A stretch of DNA of 45,600 nucleotides, from contig NZ_JACHNV010000013.1 of assembly GCF_014199535.1 (NCBI RefSeq), positions 1 to 45,600 of the forward strand. Reading direction: 5' to 3'. Below are positions 38,390 through 45,600 of this stretch, in pieces (the first letter of the stretch is position 1; every line of letters begins with the position of its first letter). Source of the stretch: Hymenobacter latericoloratus (GTDB taxonomy: Bacteria > Bacteroidota > Bacteroidia > Cytophagales > Hymenobacteraceae). The position numbers and the translations under genes are program-made. Under the pieces are notes generated by a model. That model worked only from the letters and a program-made list of their open reading frames with translations. It did not search any database and was not told where the DNA came from.

Positions 38390-39559
38390 TTAAACTCCGG
38401 CGGGCTTGGCCTTGGCTATCCTGACGTTCTGGCCGTCGGGCACCTGCTCGCTGGCTTCGCGAACCAACTCGTCGCCGGGCGCCAGTGGCCCGAACACCAC
38501 CACCGTATCGCGGCTCAGCAGTTGGCCTTTGCGCACGGGTACCCACTGGGCCCGCCCTTGCTGCACGCGCACTACCTGGGCCTGCTTGGGTGCGTCCGGG
38601 GTGGCAAACACGGCCGAGGTCGGCACGGCAACGGCTTTCGCAGCGGTGGGCAGCGCCACTAGCACCTGGGCGTACATACCCGCTTTCAGGCGGCCATCGG
38701 CGTTGGGCACGTCCATCTCCACCAGCTCCGAGCGCACCGTCTGGCTCAGGCGGCTGGCGTTGCGGCGGAACACGCCGGTAAAGGTCTGACCGGGAAAGGC
38801 CGGTACCGTGAACGGCACCGCAGCGCCGGGCTGCAGCCACTGGCCGGCCGCGGCCTCGGGCACGGCCACTTCCAGGCGAAGGGTGCGGCTGTTTTCCAGC
38901 GAGAACATGGGTGCCGACGGCTGGCCCCCGCCCGGTCCCACCAGGGCCCCGGCTGACACGTTGCGGGCCGTAATAGTGCCGCTAAAGGGGGCGCGCACCA
39001 CCAGGTAGTTGCTCAACTCCCGGCTGGCCTGCAGCTCAGACTGCGCAGCCTGCACATTGGCTTGGTCGGCCTGCATCTCGGCGCGGGCGCGCTCTAGGTC
39101 ATTGGGCGAGATGGTGCCCGGCTCCTGGCTGGTGCGCAATAGCCGCTCGTAGCTAGCCCGGGTACCAGAAAGCTTGGCCTGCGCGGCTTGCCAGCGCGAG
39201 CGGGCGCGGGCCAGCTGGGCCGCCAGCTCGGGGGCTTCGAGCACGGCCAGCGTCTGGCCCTTGGTTACCCGCGAGCCGCGGTCCACCAGCACCCGCTGCA
39301 CGAAAGCGCCCACGCGGGGGAAAAGGTCGACCTGCTCATAGGGCTTGAGCTCGGCGGGCAAGCGCAGCCGGCGCACGGCCGGGGCGTTGGTCAGCCGAAA
39401 GGTAGTTACGGTGGCCGGCGCGGCCGGCGTGGGTTTTTCGGCCGCGGGTTCCGAAGCGCCGGACGAGCAGCTGCCCAGCACGCCGCTCAGCAGCAGAGCC
39501 GCCGCCAGCAGGGAAGTATATCGGGGTGAAGGGGCAATCAATTTCAGGAAGGCATTCAT
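38390..39559 (-). CDS. RND efflux periplasmic adaptor (membrane fusion) lipoprotein
   Basis: 389 residues. Lipobox LGSC (Cys31) makes it a lipoprotein. HlyD/AcrA-type layout: two half-motifs of the lipoyl domain (LFPRVGAFVQRVLVDRGSRV and LVVRAPFSGTITARNVSAGA), a coiled-coil hairpin of 90 residues between them, then beta-barrel and membrane-proximal domains. It joins the RND pump to TolC. Encoded 29 bp after the pump gene. Confidence 0.92.
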   Translation of the reverse strand: MNAFLKLIAPSPRYTSLLAAALLLSGVLGSCSSGASEPAAEKPTPAAPATVTTFRLTNAPAVRRLRLPAELKPYEQVDLFPRVGAFVQRVLVDRGSRVTKGQTLAVLEAPELAAQLARARSRWQAAQAKLSGTRASYERLLRTSQEPGTISPNDLERARAEMQADQANVQAAQSELQASRELSNYLVVRAPFSGTITARNVSAGALVGPGGGQPSAPMFSLENSRTLRLEVAVPEAAAGQWLQPGAAVPFTVPAFPGQTFTGVFRRNASRLSQTVRSELVEMDVPNADGRLKAGMYAQVLVALPTAAKAVAVPTSAVFATPDAPKQAQVVRVQQGRAQWVPVRKGQLLSRDTVVVFGPLAPGDELVREASEQVPDGQNVRIAKAKPAGV

Positions 39560-39588
39560 AGAGACTCAGTAGGGAAAGAAGGAGAAGA

Positions 39589-42500
39589 TTAGGCAGCCTG
39601 CCGGGTGCGGGCGGGGAGCAGGGAGCCGGACTCGTAGCCCACCCGGCGCATGGCCCAGCCGAACACGTGGGGCAGCACCAGCAGCGAAGCCAGCGTGGAA
39701 GCAATGAGCCCGCCGATGACGGCCTGGCCCAGCGGGGCAATCTGGTCGCCGCCCTCTCCCAGGCCCGAAGCCATGGGCAACATGCCGGCAATCATGGCAA
39801 TGCTGGTCATCAGGATGGGCCGGATGCGGGTATCGGCGGCCAAACGGGCGGCCAGGGGCACGTCGCGGTGCTCGTGGCGCAGGTGGTCGGCGCTGGTGAT
39901 GAGCAGGATGGCATTGGCCACCGACACGCCCACGCTCATGATCATGCCCATGTAGGACTGCAGGTTGAGCGTGGCCCCGGTAGCCAGCAGCATGAGCAGG
40001 GAACCCGCCACCACGGCCGGCACCACCGACAGCACCACCAGCGAGAGGCGGAACGACTGGAAGTTGGCCGCCAGCAGCAGGAAGATGACCACGATGGCCA
40101 TGCCCAGCCCGGTCTGCAGGCTGCTCATGGTGTCTTCCAGCAACTGGGGCTGGCCCACCAGGTTGGCTACTACCCCGCGCGGGGGTTCGCCGACTTGCTT
40201 GAGCGCCTTACGCACAGCTTGCGCGGCGGTGCCCAGGTCGCGGCCCTGCACGTTGGCGGTGATGCTCACCAGGCGGTAGGGCCCCTGGCGGTCAATCTGG
40301 CCGGGCATCATGCGCGCCGACACCGTGGCCACCTCCCCGATGGTGGGGCGGGCCTGCCCGGCCTTGACGGGCAGCGCCTCCAGATCCTGCAACTGGGTGA
40401 GCTGGTCTTCGGGCAGCTGCACCTGCACCTGGTAACCCAGACCGGACTTGGGGTCGAGCCAGAGGTTTTTGCTGGTGAAGCGCGAGGACGAGGTGGCCGC
40501 TACCACCGACTGGGTGATTTCCTGGCTGGTGAGGCCAAACTGGGCGGCCCGCTCCCGGTCCACGTCGATGCGCAAAGCCGGGTACTGCAGGGGCTGGGCA
40601 ATCTGCACGTCGCGCAGGTAGGCAATCTGCTTTAGTGCAGCCAGCACCTTGCGGGCGTGGCCGGCGGCTTCCTTCAGGTTTTTGCCCCCCACGTTTACCT
40701 GGATGGGCGTGGGCGCCCCGTCGCTCATCACCTTTTCCACCAGCTCAATCGGCTCGAAGCTTAGTTGTAAGCCCGGCTGCGCGTCGTGGATACGCCGGCG
40801 CAGCCGCTCCTTAAGCTGGCTCAGGTTCACGTGCACGCCCTCCTTCAGGGCCACCTGCATCAGCGCCTCGTGGGGACCGGTGGTGAAGACGAACACCGAG
40901 TTGACGGCGAAGCTGGCCGGCTGGGTGCCCACGAAGGTGGAGCTAATTTCCACGTTGTCGGGGCCGACTTCTTTGTTGATGATGGCCTGCACCGCCGCTA
41001 CCGTCTGCTCAGTTTTTTCTAGGCGGGTACCCACCTTCTCGCGCAGCCGCAGCTGGAACTGTCCGCTGTTAGCCTGCGGAAAGATGTCGGTACCGATGAC
41101 GGCAAATCCCGCTCCCACTATTATCAGCGACAATGCCAGGTAGACCAGCACCACGCCGCGCTGCCGGCCCTGGGCCCGCGTGAGCAGGCGCTGGTAGCCA
41201 GCCTGGAAGCGGGCGAAGAACCCGGTTTGTTCAGCTGGTTCGTCGTGACCGTGACCGGCAGCCGGGGCGTGGTCTTTCATGAGCCAGTTGGCCATCACCG
41301 GCACCAAGGTCTGCGAGAGCAGAAACGAGGCCACCATGGCAAAGCCCACGGCCAGCGACAGGGGCAGGAACATGGCACGCGGCACGCCTTCCATGATGAG
41401 GGCGGGCGCAAAGACGGCCAGGATGCAGAGCAGAATCAGCAGCTTGGGTAGGGCAATTTCGCGGGCCGCGTCCCAGATGGCCTGGGCCTTGGGTTTGCCA
41501 CGCTCCAGGTGCTGGTGAATGTTCTCGATAGTCACCGTCGCTTCGTCCACCAGCACGCCGATGGCTAGCGCCAGCCCCGACAGGGTCATGATATTCAGTG
41601 TCTGCCCGAAGAGCTTAAGCAGAATCACGGCCGACAAGACCGACAGCGGAATGGTCGTCACCACAATCACCACGCTGCGCCAGTCGCGCAGAAACAAGAG
41701 CACCATCAGACCCGTGAGCACCGCGCCCAGGACGCCCTCCGTGACGAGACTTTTGAGCGAGTTGGCCACGTAGGTCGATTGGTCAAAGGCGTAGCTGAGC
41801 TTTACGTCCTCGGGCAGCAGAGCCCGCAGGGTGGGCAGCTTGGCCTTGACCTGCTGCACCACCTTCAGGGTAGAGGCGTCGGCCTTCTTGATGACCGGCA
41901 TGTAAATAGCCCGCTTGCCGTTGATGACGGCGTAGCCAGTCGTCACGTCGGCCGCGTCCTCCACCGTGGCCACGTCGCGCAAATACACGCCGGGGCCGGC
42001 GCCGGTGCGCAAGGGCACGTCCAGGAAGTCGGCGGGGTTTTCAATCAGCGAGTTCACCGGGGCCATGTAGGCCACGTCGCCCATCTTCACGTTGCCAGCC
42101 GCCGAGGGCTGGTTGCTGCTGACGATGGCCTTTACCACGTCGTCGGGCGTGAGCTGGTAGCCGCGTAATTTGGCCGGGTCGGCCTTCACCACGATGGTGC
42201 GGATGTTGCCGCCGAACGGGGCCGTGGAGGTGACGCCCGGAATGGTGGTAAACATGGGCCGGATGCGGCTGGCGGCCAGATCCTGGAGCTGGGTCAGGGA
42301 GCTTTTCTCGCTTTCCAGCACCAGTTGGCCCACGGGCAGGGAGCTGGCATCGAAGCGCACCACCTGCGGGGGCAGCGTGCCCAGCGGCATAAAGGCCGTG
42401 GCCCGCGACACCTGGGTGGCCACCTCGGCGGCGGCCTGGGCCATGTCGGTGCCGGGGTAAAAGGAGAGCTTGATGAGCGTCAGGCCCTGAATGCTCTTGG

Positions 42501-42747
42501 TTTCAATCTTCTTGACCCCGGAGACGAACAGGAAGTTGTTCTGAAACTGGTTGGCCATGAAACCGTCGAGCTGCTCGGGCGAGAGCCCGCCGTAGGGCTC
42601 GGCCACGTAGATGGCCGGCACGTCCATGCTGGGGAAGATGTCCACGGCAATGTCGCGCACGGCGGCGAAGGCGAAAAAGAGGATGGCCAGCATGGCCACC
42701 ACCACGGTGAGGGGCCGCTGCAGGGCCGACCGGATGAGTTCGTACAT
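39589..42747 (-). CDS. RND efflux transporter permease (AcrB/HAE1-like)
   Basis: 1052 residues, usual RND size, twelve membrane helices and two large periplasmic loops. Marks: FPSMDVPAIYVAEPYGG, GLALAIGVLVDEATVTIENI in helix 4 with the proton-relay Asp/Glu, and the second-half MGMIMSVGVSVANAILLITS. The single acidic helix-4 site (VDEATV) differs from the double Asp of AcrB, as in some Bacteroidota and Geobacter pumps. Substrate may be drugs, metals or lipids. It starts 4 bp after the TolC stop. Confidence 0.93.
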   Translation of the reverse strand: MYELIRSALQRPLTVVVAMLAILFFAFAAVRDIAVDIFPSMDVPAIYVAEPYGGLSPEQLDGFMANQFQNNFLFVSGVKKIETKSIQGLTLIKLSFYPGTDMAQAAAEVATQVSRATAFMPLGTLPPQVVRFDASSLPVGQLVLESEKSSLTQLQDLAASRIRPMFTTIPGVTSTAPFGGNIRTIVVKADPAKLRGYQLTPDDVVKAIVSSNQPSAAGNVKMGDVAYMAPVNSLIENPADFLDVPLRTGAGPGVYLRDVATVEDAADVTTGYAVINGKRAIYMPVIKKADASTLKVVQQVKAKLPTLRALLPEDVKLSYAFDQSTYVANSLKSLVTEGVLGAVLTGLMVLLFLRDWRSVVIVVTTIPLSVLSAVILLKLFGQTLNIMTLSGLALAIGVLVDEATVTIENIHQHLERGKPKAQAIWDAAREIALPKLLILLCILAVFAPALIMEGVPRAMFLPLSLAVGFAMVASFLLSQTLVPVMANWLMKDHAPAAGHGHDEPAEQTGFFARFQAGYQRLLTRAQGRQRGVVLVYLALSLIIVGAGFAVIGTDIFPQANSGQFQLRLREKVGTRLEKTEQTVAAVQAIINKEVGPDNVEISSTFVGTQPASFAVNSVFVFTTGPHEALMQVALKEGVHVNLSQLKERLRRRIHDAQPGLQLSFEPIELVEKVMSDGAPTPIQVNVGGKNLKEAAGHARKVLAALKQIAYLRDVQIAQPLQYPALRIDVDRERAAQFGLTSQEITQSVVAATSSSRFTSKNLWLDPKSGLGYQVQVQLPEDQLTQLQDLEALPVKAGQARPTIGEVATVSARMMPGQIDRQGPYRLVSITANVQGRDLGTAAQAVRKALKQVGEPPRGVVANLVGQPQLLEDTMSSLQTGLGMAIVVIFLLLAANFQSFRLSLVVLSVVPAVVAGSLLMLLATGATLNLQSYMGMIMSVGVSVANAILLITSADHLRHEHRDVPLAARLAADTRIRPILMTSIAMIAGMLPMASGLGEGGDQIAPLGQAVIGGLIASTLASLLVLPHVFGWAMRRVGYESGSLLPARTRQAA

Positions 42748-42751
42748 GCGG

Positions 42752-44176
42752 CTAGGGCGTTACGTGGGTGAAAAAGAAGGAAAAGTCGCCGGCGGCGGCG
42801 GTTTGCAGCAGCACGGCATGCCAGGCGGCGTTGGCCGTGAGCACCTGGTCCTGCTCGGCCTGCTGCAGCCCATAGAGGGCCTGCGTCACGTCGACCACGG
42901 TGGCCAGGCCGGAGTTGTACAGGGCCAGCTTCTGGCGGTACGCCTGGCGGGCGGCCGCAAGCTGCAAGGGTGCCTGGCGGGCGCGCTCGGCGGCCAGCTG
43001 CAGGCGCTGGTTAGCTAAAGTGGCCTGGTTGCTGAGTTCCAGCTGCTGCTGGCGATATTCCGCTTGCAGACCCTGGGTGCGTAGGTTTTCGGCCTTGGCC
43101 TGGGCCTGCACGCGGGGCCAGTCAAGCAGGTCGAACACCACGCCCACGCCCACGGCGTAGTTGAAGCGGGTGGGTGCGGCCCCGCCCAGCCCGTAGTCGG
43201 TGGTGCCGTTGTAGCTTAGCCCGGAGCCCCGGCCCCAGGTGGCCCCCAGCAGGGAAAGCCGGGGGCGGTACTGACGGCGAATGACCGTTTCGCGGGCTTG
43301 GCCCAGGTCCACGGCCCGCTGCTGCAGGCCCAGCGTGGGGTGCGTGGCCGTGGGCGGCACCAGCGCGGGCGGCAGGGTTCGGTTGTAGAGCGTATCGGGC
43401 TGCCAGGTAGCACCGGGCTGGCCCAGCAGCGTGGAAAGACGGGCCTGGCGGTCGGCTTCCTGTTCCTGGGCACTTACCAGCGCCAGCTTCGACTGGGCCT
43501 CGGCCGCGCGGGCCAGGGTGCTGTCCACGCCGGGGCGCAGACCATGCAGCGCCAGCCGGGTAATGGTCTTTTTGAGTATGAATACCCGGCGCACATCCTG
43601 CTCGCGCACCTGGCGCAGGCTTTGCGTAGCCAGCAAGTCGAGGTAGGTCTGGGCCACGCGCAGCTGCTGGGTGAACAGCTCGTTGTCGGCGTCGGCCTGG
43701 GCGTAGTCGCGGGCGGCTTCGGCGCGGGCCCGCTGGGCCGGGTACTGCCCAAAGGTGACCGGACTCCACTCCGCAAGGGCCGTGCCCATGCTGCCGAATA
43801 CGGCGTTGTAGGAGTTGACCCCGCTCAGCGAGCCGCTGCTGGGAATGATAGTGCCCACGGGCAGCATGGTGCCGGCCACGGCGTTGGTGGAGCCGTAGCT
43901 CACCTGCCCGCTCAAGCGCACCGAAGGCAGGCGCTGGGTTTTGGTCTGGGCAATATCGGCCTCGGCGGCCTGCACCTGGTAGGCTTTAGCTTGCAGGTGC
44001 GGGGCCTGGGTGCGGGCCAGATCCAGGGCTTCTTTTAAGGAAAGTGGCCGGCCGGCGGCTGGATGAACCGGGCGCTGTTGTGCCTGGCTGACTGGACCCG
44101 TCAACAGCAGGGCGACGAGTAGCCAGGCACTACCTGCCGGCAGCCGCCGGACAGGAGGTACAAAAGGGAAAAACAT
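42752..44176 (-). CDS. TolC-family outer-membrane efflux protein
   Basis: 474 residues. A signal peptide (WLLVALLLTGPVSQAQ-Q) and two TolC-like repeats of long coiled-coil helices, for example LSLKEALDLARTQAPHLQAK, DNELFTQQLRVAQTYLDLLA and QQRAVDLGQARETVIRRQ. First gene of the efflux operon; the upstream 44177-44332 shows no other gene and presumably carries the promoter. Confidence 0.92.
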   Translation of the reverse strand: MFFPFVPPVRRLPAGSAWLLVALLLTGPVSQAQQRPVHPAAGRPLSLKEALDLARTQAPHLQAKAYQVQAAEADIAQTKTQRLPSVRLSGQVSYGSTNAVAGTMLPVGTIIPSSGSLSGVNSYNAVFGSMGTALAEWSPVTFGQYPAQRARAEAARDYAQADADNELFTQQLRVAQTYLDLLATQSLRQVREQDVRRVFILKKTITRLALHGLRPGVDSTLARAAEAQSKLALVSAQEQEADRQARLSTLLGQPGATWQPDTLYNRTLPPALVPPTATHPTLGLQQRAVDLGQARETVIRRQYRPRLSLLGATWGRGSGLSYNGTTDYGLGGAAPTRFNYAVGVGVVFDLLDWPRVQAQAKAENLRTQGLQAEYRQQQLELSNQATLANQRLQLAAERARQAPLQLAAARQAYRQKLALYNSGLATVVDVTQALYGLQQAEQDQVLTANAAWHAVLLQTAAAGDFSFFFTHVTP

Positions 44177-44332
44177 GGGCTGAGAGAAGTCAGGACAGAA
44201 ATCCGGGCCGGTCGCACAGGGGCGTAGCCAGCCAGTTACTAGGCAGATTTGCTGGGGCTCTCAGGAAAAGGCGGGACTACCCGATAACCAGGGTTAAGGC
44301 GGCCGCATGAGGCGGCGGGCTGGTCGGGGCAT

Positions 44333-44377
44333 AAAAAACCCGGTTATCGCCCCCACGAACGGGGCAACTAACCGGGT
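44333..44377 (-). terminator. rho-independent terminator
   Basis: ACCCGGTTA (44338-44346) pairs with TAACCGGGT (44369-44377), with an inner GCCCC/GGGGC stem. On the minus strand the hairpin runs into TTTTTTAT. It ends the gene at 44405, 28 bp beyond its stop. Confidence 0.8.
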
Positions 44378-44404
44378 ACACACCCGGCTCCACGACGCGT
44401 TTTC

Positions 44405-44776
44405 CTAAGAAAAGCGAACGGGCGGAGCCTTGTTAGGGTGGTTGGCAAACGAGTGCTCGGGGCCGGCATTCGGGCCACGGGCGGGATTCAGGGTCGGCTC
44501 GTCGGCCGGGAACAGCAGCCCGAAATACAGGGCCGGGAAATCACCACTCAGCGCCAGATCCAGCGGCAGCAGCTTGGCTTTTACTTCTGGTGCGTGGTCG
44601 GCCTGCGGATCGGCCTGCACCGTCTGCAGCTTCTTTTTGCACAGGCCAGTTTGGGACTGTTCCTGCGGACTACCCAGCCCAGTGGTCGTTGTGGGGACCC
44701 GGGCAGGCAGCGGCTGGCAATGCAGGTAAACACCCGCATATAGCAGCAACAGCAAATGGGTCAGCAAACGAGACAT
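44405..44776 (-). CDS. small exported protein, unknown
   Basis: 123 residues from ATG 44774-44776 (MSRLLTHLLLLLYAGVYLH). A hydrophobic N-terminus followed by a polar, Pro-rich chain; cysteines at 20 and 46, no clear lipobox. No family recognised. Monocistronic: terminator behind, palindromic motif in front (44811-44823). Proximity to the efflux operon hints at a metal or stress role, no more. Confidence 0.6.
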   Translation of the reverse strand: MSRLLTHLLLLLYAGVYLHCQPLPARVPTTTTGLGSPQEQSQTGLCKKKLQTVQADPQADHAPEVKAKLLPLDLALSGDFPALYFGLLFPADEPTLNPARGPNAGPEHSFANHPNKAPPVRFS

Positions 44777-44810
44777 AAACAATAGGGCTTGGTGCAAAGG
44801 TGCGCACTAT

Positions 44811-44823
44811 TTCGGTAACCGAA
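44811..44823. promoter_or_regulatory. palindromic operator candidate
   Basis: TTCGGTAACCGAA is a perfect 13-bp palindrome, 34 bp before the ATG of the small exported protein; CACCTTTG between them resembles a -7 box. Likely a repressor or activator site. Confidence 0.4.
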
Positions 44824-44913
44824 CGGGCTAAAGCCATACTGGACGGCGGCATGGTTGCAGCCAGGGCCGCATAAACCGTGCCGCCGTCAGGACAGCGGAG
44901 CCTTACAATAAAC

Positions 44914-45582
44914 TTAAAGGCGATGCCCTACTGCCGCGAAGAAGGCATCTTCCCGTTCCTCTATTTTCCCGAGTTGTTTCATAGATAAAGCAGTGAGCGG
45001 ACCGAACCGTTTAAGCTGGGCGGCATCAGCTAAATCCCGCAGCTCATGTAGCATGTTGTACAATGCCATGATGAAGTCGTAGTTCAGAATCCGACTCACA
45101 GTGCCTTGTTGGAATGCGCGGTCCAGGCGGGACTCCCGGCTCAAAAAGAAAAAGATAGTGATGTCGTACCGGTAGCCTACACCAATGGTGTTTGCGTCCA
45201 TTAGTAGCGCACGTTGCGCAGGCTTCAGCAGTTTCAGGCGGTTAACAGCGCGCCGTTCTACTTCCTTGTAAAGCTTTTCCAGATTGTGGCCGAGGCTGCG
45301 GATCTTGAGGTAAGCATCTTCGGGTGTTTCATTAGGCGGTGACAGACTAACAATCAACGACTTCAAGGAGCATTCCGCACTCATCAACAAGTCGACATAC
45401 ATTTTGGAGAAGAAAGAGTTGGTGTCGTGGGGCCGGCTGGAATTCAGAATACCAACGCGCCAAAGGAAATCATTGGCATCAGCGGCGAATGAGGAAGCCA
45501 TTTTTCGTTTCAACGATTGGCTGACATTGAACGGGCGGCCTTTCGGCAGGAGGGTGAGCGGGTTGATGGAAGCGGTACTCAT
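44914..45582 (-). CDS. all-helical protein of unknown function (HEPN-like?)
   Basis: 222 residues, no signal or membrane segment. The middle SKMYVDLLMSAECSLKSLIV, followed by LKIRSLGHNLEKLYKEVERRA, resembles HEPN-type helical proteins, whose Rx4-6H ribonuclease motif is not strictly matched (RSLGH has three residues between). A later helical part carries YNMLHELRDLADAAQLKR. Codon use is less GC-rich than its neighbours, suggesting accessory origin. Function cannot be assigned. Confidence 0.6.
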   Translation of the reverse strand: MSTASINPLTLLPKGRPFNVSQSLKRKMASSFAADANDFLWRVGILNSSRPHDTNSFFSKMYVDLLMSAECSLKSLIVSLSPPNETPEDAYLKIRSLGHNLEKLYKEVERRAVNRLKLLKPAQRALLMDANTIGVGYRYDITIFFFLSRESRLDRAFQQGTVSRILNYDFIMALYNMLHELRDLADAAQLKRFGPLTALSMKQLGKIEEREDAFFAAVGHRL

Positions 45583-45600
45583 GTGTTTGAAATATGGAAT

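Noticed and set aside
1..45600. CRISPR arrays, tRNA or rRNA genes
   Set aside because: No regularly spaced repeats, cloverleaf-like CCA-ended segments or rRNA-like conserved stretches were noticed on reading; a covariance-model scan would be needed for certainty.

Overview
The window looks like a high-GC member of the Bacteroidota, most likely Hymenobacter or a close relative (inference). The signs are Bacteroidota-type -7 promoter boxes (TAnnTTTG) ahead of several genes, weak Shine-Dalgarno signals, cupin/AraC and ArsR regulators of Bacteroidota style, lipoprotein-anchored RND adaptors, and protein families common in Cytophagales. No rRNA, tRNA or CRISPR array was seen.

Layout. 1-5315: small detoxification and regulatory genes: a terminator from an upstream gene, an internally deleted Crp/Fnr remnant, two AraC regulators, a glutathione-independent formaldehyde dehydrogenase, a GlcG/HbpS-like protein and a small ABM-type monooxygenase. 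5458-9415: a compact Tn3-family transposon with near-perfect 37-bp terminal repeats, a serine resolvase, a res-like palindrome and TnpA; it ends 13 bp before a LysR gene. 9429-19738 (+ strand): a sulfur-oxidation and respiration block: LysR, a YeiH-type exporter, a TsdA-like dihaem thiosulfate dehydrogenase, a periplasmic DsrE protein, two orphan solute-binding proteins, an orphan haem-copper oxidase subunit I, then small membrane and MBL-fold genes. 19745-25702 (- strand): a sulfane-sulfur handling block: MFS transporter, OsmC, two YeeE/YedE half-transporters, a rhodanese, an MBL-rhodanese persulfide-dioxygenase-like protein, TauE/SafE exporter and an ArsR repressor, with a divergent TlpA-like thioredoxin. 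26493-30587: PAP2 phosphatase and a response regulator / histidine kinase / beta-propeller lipoprotein operon.

30602-33497: a 2.9-kb insertion element with perfect 31-bp inverted repeats, carrying an ISKra4-type transposase broken by an in-frame TAA, a second serine recombinase and a pRiA4b ORF-3-like protein. It sits 14 bp upstream of the response regulator and truncates a small gene on its other side. 33806-35002: ArdC-like antirestriction protein and a small unknown gene. 35173-37685: MFS transporter, VIT-family metal transporter and a small membrane protein. 37726-44176 (- strand): a second TlpA-like thioredoxin downstream of a TolC / RND / adaptor efflux operon. 44405-45582: two unknown genes.

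How it fits together. The two sulfur blocks converge and are complementary: thiosulfate or tetrathionate chemistry feeding electrons toward an oxidase on one side, persulfide/thiosulfate uptake, oxidation and sulfite export on the other. Two candidate regulons are visible in the DNA: a 15-bp LysR-type box (GTTAT-N5-ATAAC or close to it) before the acidic protein and yeiH, and a 16-bp ATGAA-N6-TTCAT operator at arsR/tlpA, before tauE, and 13 kb away before the second tlpA paralogue.
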